Source: Ophiosphaerella korrae (Eukaryota; Ascomycota; Dothideomycetes; Pleosporales; Phaeosphaeriaceae). Taken from it: a stretch of DNA of 64,000 nucleotides. The notes below the pieces were generated by a model that ran no database searches, was not told the DNA's origin, and saw nothing but the letters and a program-made list of their open reading frames with translations. Below are positions 35,106-45,981 of this stretch, piece by piece (position 1 is the stretch's first letter; every line of letters starts with the position of its first letter). The stretch lies in NCBI GenBank assembly GCA_028456385.1, contig JALNQF010000155.1, positions 1-64,000 of the forward strand. Reading direction: 5' to 3'. Position numbers and translations under genes: made by a program.

Positions 35106-35937
35106 TCATTTTATTGGGACGCACATTAGCTATTACCTGATTTGTTATTTTTTATCATTATTCACAGGAATTGCTGTACGAATCTAAGATTCTCATAGTC
35201 ACACAATTTACTTTATTTGCTTGGCAATGAGTACTGTAAAAATGTCTTGTCGCATACCCCTGTGTATGGAAATTTGGCGGAATCATTGCTTGATCTTACT
35301 TAATGAACATTTTGTTTAGATTGAAAAATGAACAAATGCATCTTCACTGCGAATGTTCACAATTTCCATCAACCCTCGAAGTGTATCAGCTCGTGTTGTA
35401 TGAGTACAATTCGTTGATCATCTCCCACTACCTACCACCACTATTAAAGTTGTAATCTAAGTACTTCCATAAGTTTCACATCGTACTAATAGTTTTAGAT
35501 AGCAGAATTAATAGCAGGAGTACAATATTTGTAGCATAGATAGTAAATAAATAGTATAGTTTTTATATTATAAACACAAGGCCAATGAATCCTTAGATAA
35601 CTAACTATACTAGGGTGCGGCTGACAAACCCTAGGCAACATAACTATCGGCTACTCGGACGGGGATTTACGGTAACTTTCGGCTTCCTACGGGAGGTCCC
35701 GTTCCGGAAGCGGGCCGTTTTCAGCGTCTGTGCAAAGTCTAGACTATGCAAACAGCCTGACTAGTTAGCAGAATTCCTTATCCGGCTTCAATAGACGCTG
35801 CTTGAAAGTTGTCACATTACTCAAAGTTTAGAACTGACACATTAACCCAACAGCTGGTCCAGATCTGGTCAGCTACATAGTCTGCAACTCGAAGTCGGCG
35901 CAGCCAGTAGAAAGGCTAAAGTTGAGAACAAATAAAC
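35106..35937. other. NR-PKS 3' intergenic region
   Basis: AT-rich, with no gene. A nested palindrome CCCGTTCCGGAAGCGGG lies at 35698-35714 (TTCCGGAA core). Confidence 0.45.
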
Positions 35938-36120
35938 ATGAATCTATCGACTTGCTTCAGCTGGATTCTTTTTGCGTTGGTGGGCCGTGGACAAGAGAAT
36001 GGGCAATCTGATGGAATGTCCAGCTCCCCACAGTATTCCTTCGACCAACATGGCGTTCCACTCCGAGCTGAACAAAAGCCACCCTTTCCAGAATCTGCAA
36101 TTATTGGTTTGACTGATTGA
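35938..36120 (+). CDS. possible small secreted peptide (60 aa), doubtful
   Basis: An open frame with an A-rich start context gives MNLSTCFSWILFALVGRGQ, a short signal-like N-terminus, then a polar tail with HGVPLRAEQKPPFPES. The DNA of the tail is imperfectly duplicated 111 bases downstream, where the frame is broken. I recognise no family. It could be a real small cluster peptide, a decayed gene, or chance. Confidence 0.25.
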   Translation: MNLSTCFSWILFALVGRGQENGQSDGMSSSPQYSFDQHGVPLRAEQKPPFPESAIIGLTD

Positions 36121-36215
36121 CCCTCCCATACAATAGTATTCGTATTTCCTATTGACTGACATGGTGTTTCCCTCTTCCAGCTGAATAAAAGCCGCCTCTT
36201 TCCGAATCTATTCTA
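36048..36215. repeat. imperfect 111-bp tandem duplication
   Basis: The block ACATGGCGTTCCACTCCGAG...AGCCACCCTTTCCAGAATCT starting at 36048 recurs from about 36159 as ACATGGTGTTTCCCTCTTCC...AGCCGCCTCTTTCCGAATCT. A shorter echo of AGCTGAATA follows near 36242. Confidence 0.6.
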
Positions 36216-36503
36216 GCGGTTGATACGTGACACGTTATCTTCAGCTGAATATAACTATAGCTGGATGTTATAACATTGTGTCTCCTACTTCATACCTCTG
36301 TTCCAATTTGATTGTTTACTCTAGAAACTGCATAAAATCAAAACATCAGTACGCTTGGTAATGACTCGGATATCTCGTTACTATGGGTTCACCAGCTAAC
36401 ATCACTACTTAAGATATTTCATTCTCCTTCCAAAAGTGAGCACAAGCGTGCTATTAGCCTTAAAAATACTCGATTTCTATCGTTGCCCTTTTCTGCTTAC
36501 AGG

Positions 36504-38039
36504 ATGCGTTCGACATCATTTCGAAACTCGCATGCAACTTTATGGAATTCACTTCTCCTGGCGCTGCTCCTCCATGCGAACGCCGTCTTGGCGCATCGTT
36601 GGTACAATTGGCAATTTGACCTCACCTGCGAGTCCACTGGCTACTTTGTTCCGGCGGACGAAGCGGAGCTTGCGGCATTCGTCAAATTGCAACAACCGTC
36701 CAGGTCTATGCTCAAGGTCGTTGGTAATGGCCATGCCTTTGGTAACATGTCTACCTGCGTAGACGTCAGCACCACAAATCGTTCCTCATACATCATTAGC
36801 CTTACGAATTTCAATAAAATGCAAATCAACCTGGATAAAACTGTGACTTTTGGCGCTGGCTGGGACCTCATCGACCTCGTACCAGAACTTCGCGCACATA
36901 ACCTCTCAGTTGTAAACCTTGGCACAGGGAGGGTGCAAAACTACATCGGCGCCTTCACTACAGGCACACATGGTACTGGGAGAGGTCTGGGAAATCTCGC
37001 CACTCAAGTGATAGCCTTCCGCGTTATGGATGCTACTAGCAACGTCATGGTGGTCAATCAAACTTCGAACCAACAGTTACTACAAGCGTACAGAATCTCT
37101 CTTGGCTCCCTGGGCCTAATTACTGAGGTTACCATCCAGGCTGAGTCACTGACGTACCTGTAGCGCACTACGCAGGTATTTCAATCAAATTCCAATCTTA
37201 CCCAAATGTATTCGGATATCTACAAGCTCTATAAGCAGTACGACCGCATGATGGTATGGGGTCCACACATGACGTGGAACTCTACCACTTCAAATTGGGA
37301 TATCGATCCGTCAATGAGTGTCACCTACTGGGAGGAAACCAATGTTACGAATGTGAATAATTGTTCGACAAATTATTGTGCAAATGGCTGCGGTCATTGC
37401 CTACAGAACTATACCTGCTATGACGAGGCCTTTGATGCGGTCTCTACCCCCCCAGCTGGTATATGTAATCGGTTTTTTTACACCGAGATTGAACACTTTA
37501 TTTCTGTTGAGAAATTTGTGGACGCTGCAGTAGATTATACCAACTTTCAACTCGCTGAGGCATCGTCGATGGTCGATTACAACAATTTAGACATGATCTA
37601 CGAACTACGCTTCGTGAAAGGCGATGATACATGGATGTCCCCCGCTAATACTTACAATCTCAGCCCAAATTCTAGCGGTATATTCGCCGTGATCGAGATC
37701 GATTGGTACATGACTTACAACAACTTCCAAACACTCTGGTTCTATCAGTCTCTTGCTGAACAATTCGAGTCTAAATTTGGACCTCAATACAATGTGCGCC
37801 CCTGCTGGGGTAAGATGTCCTGGTTTAATTCCACATATGCGCAGAAAATCTATCCTCAATTGCAACAATTTTTGAAAATTCAACAGAAAATGGATCCATA
37901 TTGTCAGTTTGTCAACGACTTTTTAGTCGAACATCTTGGTATCACTCGCTGCCAAGGCATCCTCAAAGATGTCGCTGGAGCGAAGGAAGTACCTCCTCTA
38001 TTGAACATGTACCCTGGGCAAGAGCACCTTGAATTGTGA
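36504..38039 (+). CDS. D-arabinono-1,4-lactone-oxidase-like FAD oxidoreductase with in-frame TAG
   Basis: One continuous frame of 512 codons carries a single internal TAG at 37161-37163. It starts with a signal peptide (SLLLALLLHANAVLA before HRWYNW). An FAD-binding domain follows (VGNGHAFGNMSTCVD, FGAGWDLIDLVPEL, TGTHGTGRGLGNLATQ, LGSLGLITEVTIQAESL). The C-terminal half is ALO-like, ends near MDPYCQFVNDFLVEHLG and is rich in N-glycosylation sequons. The family's HWxK motif reads CWGK here. Two explanations fit the TAG: a nonsense mutation, or removal within a 48-bp in-frame intron 37128-37175 (GTTACC...CGCAG). The intron would delete the conserved VTIQAESLTYL strand, so I favour mutation. 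Probably secreted; the role in the pathway is unknown. Confidence 0.7.
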
Positions 38040-38963
38040 GATTGAAATGAAGTCGTCAACTTTTATGCGGTGACGAAAGCTGGGAAATAAGATCAAGCGA
38101 CACTTGAGCGCAAGGCGAACGTCAAATTGATATAATCATAATAGCCAGATAGTCAGGAAGTAGCATTCGTAGCCAAAGATGCCTTAGTGTGTTCTTTGAG
38201 TTCTAAATTACCTTTATTAGCTGGTAAAACGTGAATTTAACTATTGCCTTAGTACCCCGACTTGACTGATCAATTAGTTCAGACATTCAAAAAAAAATAT
38301 AGAATTGGCGGGCTTCGCCTAGGAAATAGCAGGAAGTCTCAATGATTAGTGTAAGTTCACCTATACAGCTCAAGATAATAGTTAGATACAAAGAAGTCTA
38401 CAAGTAATTAGATGAATTTATTATAATTAAAAATATCTCAAAGTAAGCAGGAAGATAGTCCAAGCCTGCCGAAAAATCTAATAAGGGTTTTTCTCATCGC
38501 AGTCGAACGCGATTATCGCGAAAAGTCTGGGGTGGCTCTCTCGCTCATTCCGAGTGCCATGACATTGAACCAAATTGATTGGTGGAACGGTACGAAATGG
38601 CAGCTTCTATTTTGTGTGAGGATCTGGTTACTTTTGTTTTCCACGGTTGAATACGTTCAATAAATGCCGGCCTTAGGCCCGCCGGAGGCAAGTAGTTGCG
38701 CTGCCCAATCGGACTTGATAGAGGCCGGATAAAGTGATCAGCAACAGCGCAGGCATCAACTCAACTGGGCTGACAGTTATTGGAGGTAACTATCGCCGAT
38801 TACATATCTTTTCATTATTTAGTCGTACCTGCAGGTAGCGGCTTGTTAATTACCTGTTGTCTTTGCGCCTTTCGTCATCAGCTTAATTTTACGTTAGTGA
38901 AGTACATAGGTAGCATTGTTTGACATAAGTTGTTTGCAGTTCTATTGATTTGATTAAACGGGA
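38040..38963. other. intergenic region
   Basis: No gene. A/T-rich around 38160-38450, with a CATTCCGAG site at 38546-38554 that shares the ATTCCG half-site seen in other cluster promoters. Confidence 0.45.
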
Positions 38964-40632
38964 ATGTTGCCATCTTTCTATGTTCTTGCATTGGCCTACG
39001 GCTCCAAAGCCTTCGCAGCCTCTGGCAGCCTGGAGGCTTTGTTCGGACCTCATGTGTCTCCCGAGACAGAAATTGCGTCTTCTTCTGATACGAATTTCTC
39101 CATCATAGTTGGGCCTCGATGGTCTGCTTGGGAAACCCCAGATTGGTCTGGCGCTATCAAGCCCGCAACTATCTGTGATCTCGAAAAAGTTGTGAGTGCA
39201 AACCATTGTCCCCCATGAATTTTGCTAAAAAATAGAAAATCGCTAACTTCACTCAAAATGCTAGGTAAAGATTGCTGTTAAGAACAACATCCCCTTCATT
39301 GCAACCAATGGCGGACATGGAGCTAAAATCGGCCTCGGGAAATTTGATGGTTTCAATATTAATCTTCAACGATTCAACACGGTTAGCGTTGATGCAGCGA
39401 AGAATAGAATGACAATAGGGCCTGGCGCCAGCTTGGGAGATATGGTGACGGCGGTGTCTGCCGTAGGAAAGGAAATTCGTATGGCTACCGCAACAGACCC
39501 ACGATTGATCTTAACTTTTTTAACTGATTCCTGGGTTAGAAACTGGGAACTCATGGTGTCCTGGTGCCATTGGAGTGACTCTCGGTGGTGGTATTGGCAT
39601 GCTTATGGGCCTCCATGGGCTCATGATCGATGCGCTCAAATCTGTCAAACTCCTTACCGCTACAGGCGAAACAGTAACAGCATCACAGCACGAAAACCAG
39701 GACCTGTTTTGGGCTGTCCGTGGAGCAGGTCAAAGCTTTGGAATTGTCACAGAAGCAACTTTTGAAGTCCACAACCACACGAATAATGGAATCGTAACCG
39801 AAGCAAACTTCTACTATCAGGCATCATCAAATCGCTCGCTCTGGGAGCTTCTACAAACATACGATGATACACTACCTGCCGAGCTTTCCCTCCAAGTTGG
39901 AATGTTATTTAATAGTACAACTCAAACAAGTACTTTGTGGTTGGCGGCTTGGTACATAGGAAGTCTTAAGGACGCGCAACCACATTTGGATAAGTTTGCA
40001 GCGTTGAAACCAGTGCGCACTGAGATACTTAATCTTACTCAAGTAGAAGTATACCACCAGTCGGTAACAAGAGGGGTCTGCGACCGCGGCCACACAATCA
40101 CCGCCTATACGATGGGGCTCGGTCGTACTGACCCCACGACTATTGAAGCCCATTTCGCCGACTTTGTAGCGTTCTCAAAGGCTAATGGAGTCTCCTATGC
40201 TGGGCAATCATATATACAATGGTATAGCAACAAGGTCAACAAACAAACTCCGTCTACAGAGACGGTGTTCCCTTGGCGTGATGCCAAAGCATGGTGGTAA
40301 GTGGACTCTCCCTATACTTCTTGGTAGATGTATCTCATAGCTACAATTTCATATATAGAACTAACCCGTGCGTCCCTGGTGGAATTAGGCTTATGGAAAA
40401 TGTCTATTTCAACAACTCGCAAGCTTCGGCTATCGCCCATTGGTCCGAGGAACAACGCGACAAAATCCATGCAACAAGTGGTTTTACTGACAAGCACATT
40501 TATGTCAATTATGCCATTGGTGATGAGGGGGCGGGGTCTTGGTACTCTACACAAAACCTGCCTAGATTGAGGAAGCTGAAGACAAAATGGGATCCTAAGA
40601 ATGTCTTTGGAAAGGGCTATTCCCTCGAATAA
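38964..40632 (+). CDS. FAD-linked oxidoreductase, berberine-bridge-enzyme type
   Basis: A 496-aa secreted flavoprotein (FAD_binding_4 plus BBE). Exons are 38964-39191, 39265-39478, 39540-40296 and 40341-40632, with introns of 73, 61 and 44 bp. The signal peptide is MLPSFYVLALAYGSKAFA. The FAD-binding half shows FIATNGGHGAKIG (the His expected to bind FAD), IGPGASLGDMV, CPGAIGVTLGGGIGMLMGLH and WAVRGAGQSFGIVTEATF. The BBE tail ends NYAIGDEGAGSWYSTQNLPR and KWDPKNVFGKGYSLE. Such enzymes catalyse oxidative ring closure or desaturation in many fungal pathways, and one (SorD/Sor5) sits in sorbicillin clusters. The 3' exon junction rests on the AKAWCYNFIYRTN reading. Confidence 0.85.
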
Positions 40633-41178
40633 ATGCCATACTAGAACTTCAAGTTTACTGTGTGCTTATTACCAGTTTTGGTTGATATATCGATGCAGAC
40701 TTGAATTCAACGTAGCCTGACAATAACAAGGAAACCTTACACGGTAAAATAAATGATAGCTATGGTTTTCATATTCTCAATATGCGTTCTGTGAACCAAG
40801 ATGCATATGTGATGACTTTAAAACTAATCCAAAATCTCCTTCGCTCAATCTGTTCCTTCCTAGTATTCCGACCTTCGTGTAGAGGAGCTATGTTACAAGT
40901 TGACCCCGTTTCGTGATTTTCTGAGACATAGGTGCGTTAAAATTTACTTGCGAAACATTTTTTAAAGTTTCTACGGACATATACTAATGGCTATGGATCC
41001 TTAAGATTCAATCGCCAATAAAATTTGTAGTTACTTGGATATAATGCGGTCATGATCGCAGATGGACTTAAATGACCTTGTGAACATTATGAAATTTTTC
41101 CCCTATTTGCAAAGAAACAAACCTAGAATCTCGCAAAGATATCGTTTCCAATATTTCTCGAGATAGAGGAGGCCTTGT
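40633..41178. other. convergent 3' region between the two BBE genes
   Basis: No gene or clear structure. It separates the convergent stops of the two FAD oxidoreductases. Confidence 0.45.
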
Positions 41179-42751
41179 TCAGGGAAGTTTGAAGCCTCCT
41201 GGAACCCTTTTCTGAAACACACCATTTGGATCGTACTTGTGACTGACAGCCTTCAACTTGGCAATGTTCTCAGCACCATAGCCTTGTATGACCTTTTGCC
41301 ACGGCGATGCATAGTTGAGGTAAACGAGATCAAAATGTTGGCCGAGCTTCTTCGCCTGGATGTCGATTTCAGCAACCACACTTTGTGCAACCCGAGTCAT
41401 GAGTGCATCATCAGACGCATTTGTCCACCCCATTGCTATGCCCACAATAACCAAACCGCCTTGCTTACCCGAAAGGCCTAGTACATTAGTCCCTGGGGCA
41501 GCCTTACTATAAGCGATTTCAGGAATAGGCTCCGACAAAAGGCGATACTGGAAACCGGTGGCACCAGCAAGTGCTGCTACACTGTTATTCCATGCATTGA
41601 ATGCCGCAGTTAACATTTCCAGACTCGACCCATGTGACGTAGTTGCTAGGAGAGTTCTATAGAATCCATTAGTTTTCATTTTATTCCAACTGTTTCAGAG
41701 ATGTAAATTCGCATCGCATACCGAAAGCCGTTTGGGTTGCCTGCAGCTCCCTCATCTGCAAAATTCGACAGGTTCCCTACCCTTAACGTATCGCTGGTAT
41801 GGGAAATGTCCGTGAAGGGCTTGAAGAAGGCCGGAAACTCTACTGCCTTGGTGTAATGAAGAGTGTTACTAACACTATAGCCTCCTTGATCAGCATAAGC
41901 GAAAGTTTGGACCAAGGACGCGTGCTTGTCGTATTTAATAGCTGATGCTAAATTTGAAGTAGCAATCAGTTGCTGAGGGACAGTGTCAATTTTGTAATTG
42001 ACATTTCCACCCCATAGATCACCCTGCTCATATATGTTGAAATCAATACGGGTGACCACACCGAAGTTATTGGACCCGCCGCGAAGAGCGTGCAGTAAGT
42101 CCGTGTTCTCGTGCTCATTTGCATTCTTTACTTTTCCGTCGGCGAGGACAATCTCAAAGTTTTTCACAGTGTCACATGTCCAGCCATAACGCGGTGAGAA
42201 GGACGAAATTCCCCCACCTAACGTGAGTCCTCCCACGCCTACAGTTCCTACACGGCCACCAGCAACAACCCGGCCGAATTTCTCAACTTCTTTGTATACC
42301 TTTCCCAATCGAGCTCCTGGACCAACAGAAGCAATTGTTTTATTATCCTTCACCTGCACAGTATCTAGTCCTTGCAAATCGATGGTGATGCCATTGGCAA
42401 TGTTCGCAGCGCCTGCCCACACCGTGTGACCACCAGAGCGAACAGCGAAACTGCAGTCAAGGCCAGTCAAGGTTGCGACAGCTTTGGCGACATCGGCGGT
42501 TGAGCTAGGGGAGACGATGCAGTTTGGATGCACTTCGGCCTCTTGTGCAGAAAAATACGAATTCAGTGATGCGTTGTACGCCTGACTTCCAGGGTAGGAT
42601 ATCCTGTTAATGGCCAAAACGGACAAGAGAGCCAGGCACTATTCACAGAATATGTCAGTCGAGATGAATATTTAGTTTTAGGCATTTCATTTATGATTTT
42701 GACTCCAAGGTTGCAGAGATGATTACCTACACAGCTGGATGGATCGCCCAT
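41179..42751 (-). CDS. FAD-linked oxidoreductase, second BBE-type enzyme
   Basis: A 471-aa model. Exons are 42751-42731 (21 bp), 42638-41722 and 41656-41179, with introns of 92 and 65 bp. The first join reads MGDPSSCCLALLSVLAINR, matching the CC-x-L start of mature BBE domains. The FAD half shows FAVRSGGHTVWAGAANIANG (His in SGGH), GPGARLGKVYKEVEKFGR, GVGGLTLGGGISSFSPRYGW and LLHALRGGSNNFGVVTR. The C-terminus has VYLNYASPWQKVIQGYG and KLKAVSHKYDPNGVFQK. No signal peptide is visible, unlike most relatives, so an upstream exon may be missing or the protein may be intracellular. It differs clearly from the neighbouring BBE and is not a recent tandem copy. Confidence 0.85.
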
Positions 42752-43306
42752 AGTGACTGTAATCGAGTGAAAAGCAATCAGAAAAGTTCAATTCTTCGGA
42801 GAATTTTCGGCTTTGAGTAGGCGGAACTAATGTAAAGTTCGACAGTTGTATCTCGAGCACGCGATACGGGCATGTCATTTAATAGTAATCATCGACTTTT
42901 GTAAGTTACTTCGCACCCCTGACGGGTTGATATTAACCCTGTAGAGGTGGAGTGATGATGACGATTTAAGTTTATTGACTTGACAGGGGAAAATACACAT
43001 GCAGGTGTGCTTCACATGCAGTTGGGGGCGCTCGTGTAAGAATCGGTAAGATTAACAAGGAGTATTGAAAGTCCGGCACCTGTTTGAGCTAGTGCACCTT
43101 CATGCATGTTTAAAAATAGTCATCATAATAACCCCCATTGATACAATCAATTAGATATACAATGCGGTAACTAATCTGGTTATGGCCGCTGCAACGAGCA
43201 GCCATTATGTAGTATAGGTGTGTTGCTTGTTCTAATTGTTTTGAGAGTCTTTACGGACGACCTTATACCACCTAATGAATTAGCAAAGCTTTTTCGGCAA
43301 AAGGAA
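42752..43306. other. intergenic region
   Basis: Promoter side of the second BBE gene and 3' side of the DUF3237 gene. No gene was found. Confidence 0.4.
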
Positions 43307-43828
43307 TCAAGATCTCACTTGGAAGATTTCGGCCGTGATGTTATTCGTACCCACTTGGATCAAACCAACTCCGATAGCTGCGTTTAGCCATCCGTAGTGT
43401 TCGTTGCCAGTCTCAAACTCGTAGGTTAAATATGGCGACTTTCCTCGGCCAGAGATAAGTATCAGAGCACCATCGTTCGTTTCTAGAACAATTTTGGCTT
43501 CTGGGGTGAAGACCTTGTTTTCCCCGTCGTAATTGCCCCAGTCTCCTCCAGCATTTAGAACCTTGCCTAAAATCCTGCAATCAGGCCTATGTGGTGTGGT
43601 AATACAATTTCGATACGAACCTTCAAGTTTGGGTCCTGAAAATGTCCCTCCTGTGATCGGAATGAAGAGCCTATTCCCGTGTCCACCATTTCCAACAATC
43701 ATGGGCGCCGACTCCGTGGCCTGGACGGTAAGGAGATAATTCAAGCTTGGTGGAGTCGGCTGAGTCTCGTTTCCGAGCGCAATACTTGCGAACGTTGGCA
43801 TAGCCAGCAGAAGTGATGACGAATACAT
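43307..43828 (-). CDS. secreted DUF3237-domain protein
   Basis: A 173-aa single-exon protein starting MYSSSLLLAMPTFASIALGN, a signal peptide. The rest matches the DUF3237 (PF11578) pattern: YLLTVQA, GGTFSGPKLEG, VLNAGGDWG, VFTPEAKIVLETNDGALILI, YEFETGNEHYGWLN and a C-terminal IFQV. Small DUF3237 barrels of unknown function recur in fungal secondary-metabolite clusters and have been suggested as isomerases or cyclases (weak, general knowledge). It is tandem on the same strand with the BBE and SDR genes. The first ATG in frame is 43828; a further spliced 5' exon is possible. Confidence 0.75.
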   Translation of the reverse strand: MYSSSLLLAMPTFASIALGNETQPTPPSLNYLLTVQATESAPMIVGNGGHGNRLFIPITGGTFSGPKLEGSYRNCITTPHRPDCRILGKVLNAGGDWGNYDGENKVFTPEAKIVLETNDGALILISGRGKSPYLTYEFETGNEHYGWLNAAIGVGLIQVGTNNITAEIFQVRS

Positions 43829-44536
43829 CCTAGGCAAATTTACCAGACCTGATATTCTCGAAGCAAAGTATGTTACCTACTGATTCTCTGGGGATCTTGT
43901 TTATATGCAGGTACATTTCCAAGTCTAGGGCACACACGTAAATCGTCTGTCATAGCCCTTCTATCCATTTGCATGTTCACTGGTGACTGAGGTATCGCGG
44001 AGTTTGTTTCAAAAGCGGACCTTGGACTACCACAAATGCCACTGTTCTTGGCATCGGGCACCCACCAGTAAGCCAGAACCAAACTTTACTCCGCAGGAAC
44101 TCCATCGGCAATTTTTCATGCACCCCCGCGCAAACATCTTCCGAAGTTGAATGAAGATGATGACACAGCCTTAAATCACATGCAGCATCGGAAACTGAAG
44201 AATTTCCAATCTTCCATACTTATACGTCGATTTTTTTTCTCTTAAATACCTATTGAGTGTGTATGCTCAAAGACACAAAATATGATCCAGGGACTAGGTC
44301 AAATATTGATCACAAACTCGTGTTGTCGGCAGGTACGGTCAGCAGGAAATGTTGACAATAGAAACCGAAAGAGTAAACTGTGGAATATAATTGTGAAGCG
44401 CCGTGATATCTTCTGAAAATATCATTATGTAGTGATACCTCAAATAGCTTAACCCAAACTTTACAAGATAAATGACAAAATGAACACTATCGTTGCTTCG
44501 CAGCCAAGATGAAGCGCACAGGCACTATCATCCAAC
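43829..44536. other. intergenic region
   Basis: Promoter side of the DUF3237 gene and 3' side of the SDR gene. No additional gene was supported. Confidence 0.4.
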
Positions 44537-45551
44537 TCATTTTTTGGTGTTCATCACTTGCGCAACTTTTGCTAACTCACCAGATGCTTTGAGAAAGCCA
44601 TCCAAAACAGAGTCCTAATTGTAATTGTTAAACGTTTTTCTGAAGCCAAGAGTAAAAGACCCCTAAGATCATATAAACTTACAAACACTGACTGTGGCAA
44701 CAGTCTTAACGCCCATCGATTCATTCCAGCATCCTTGCCCACCCACACCTCCCCTTTTGTGCCCTTTTCTATTTCTCCAATAACCTTGAGGGCATATGTG
44801 CGTATGTCCGGCGCTCCTTCCTGGAGTCGACCATCGGATAGACGTTCAATGTATTCGCGAATCACATAGTAATACGAGGTCTCGGGGATTTTTGGTTTTT
44901 CAATATTATCGAAAGCGGGGGTTTTGACACTGGTAGTGATGAGAGTCATAGTGCGGACGCCGAGGGGGTCAAATTCGCGACGCCAAATCTCGCTAGCCAT
45001 GGTGAGTGCCGCTTTGGAACTATTGTAAATGCCTTTTTTGGGTTAAGAAGCTTGTTAGCAAGTCGATTGATTCCGTAAATAAAGGGCAGAAGAGACCAAT
45101 ACTTACTACCAAAAGCCATTGGGACATATCCGGCAGCAGATGACTGATTTACAACACATCCTCGAGCTTCGATGAGAAGGGGAGCGAAGGCCTGTACCAT
45201 CGCCAAAGGAGCCCAGAAGTTCAAGTCGAAGAGCTTGCGGCCCTCCTCGAGAGGTACATCCAACGCTGGTCGAATGAAGTTCTGCCCACTGTTGTTGACA
45301 AGAACGTCCAATCGGCCACCTGTATGTCTAGTGACATCGGAAACTGCAGCAGCAATGGATTCTGAAGACAACACGTCGAGAGTCAAAGGTGTGACATTGG
45401 ATGCCTTAGACAGAGTAGGTGGAAGTTTAGATGGGTTTCGTAAGGTCGCAAAGACGTGATATCCCTTCTCGCGAAATACTTCGGCTAGGCCGGCTCCAAT
45501 GCCTCCAGCAGAGCAACCAGTGATGAGAACTGATCTTTTGAGAGCGGCCAT
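44537..45551 (-). CDS. short-chain dehydrogenase/reductase, AYR1-like
   Basis: A 290-aa SDR. Exons are 45551-45107, 45032-44683 and 44614-44537, with introns of 74 and 68 bp. The cofactor motif is VLITGCSAGGIGAGLAEVF, and the NNSG of LDVLVNNSG and the catalytic Tyr/Lys in SIYNSSKAAL are intact across the first splice. The pattern TGCSxGGIGxxLA is that of classical SDRs related to yeast 1-acyl-dihydroxyacetone-phosphate reductase. The last exon encodes DSVLDGFLKASGELAKVAQV and ends MNTKK. In the cluster it could reduce a ketone or aldehyde of the polyketide (inference). It shares a 430-bp divergent promoter with the regulator at 45982. Confidence 0.87.
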
Positions 45552-45784
45552 TTTGAATTGACGGTTATGTTAGGTAGGTGGGTCTTCGAGGTACGCTGAC
45601 GTTTTTCCAGTATTTGTGCGGAGTTAAAGCTTGCTAATGTGAACACTAGAAGCAAGAGAGGAGGGGTCAAGACTAGAGCACTGGACGGGTTTACAGTTTA
45701 CAAACTCCTGAACGGAATTGGGAATGCCGCTTACCGTCCATGCATGAGACTCCTGTCTGCGCAAGGGGTACGTTTATCACACGC

Positions 45785-45802
45785 TATTCCGAAAACGGAA
45801 TA
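45785..45802. promoter_or_regulatory. perfect palindrome with CCG-N4-CGG core (candidate Zn2Cys6 site)
   Basis: TATTCCG-AAAA-CGGAATA has 7-base perfect arms. It sits in the shared promoter between the SDR gene (start 45551) and the regulator gene (start 45982), 234 and 180 bases from the two start codons. Confidence 0.5.
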
Positions 45803-45981
45803 CACAAATGGCTTGGCAGATTGCTTACCCGACACCATGCCGGAAGAAGAATATAAACAACGCTTGGCAGGATGACGCCACCTATCAAGGCCCCACTACC
45901 CACCCCAACAGCATTCGATTCATTCACGCTTCTTCCTCTATCCGCTTCTAGTTTACAAAGGTAGACGTGCCAAGAGCCGCA

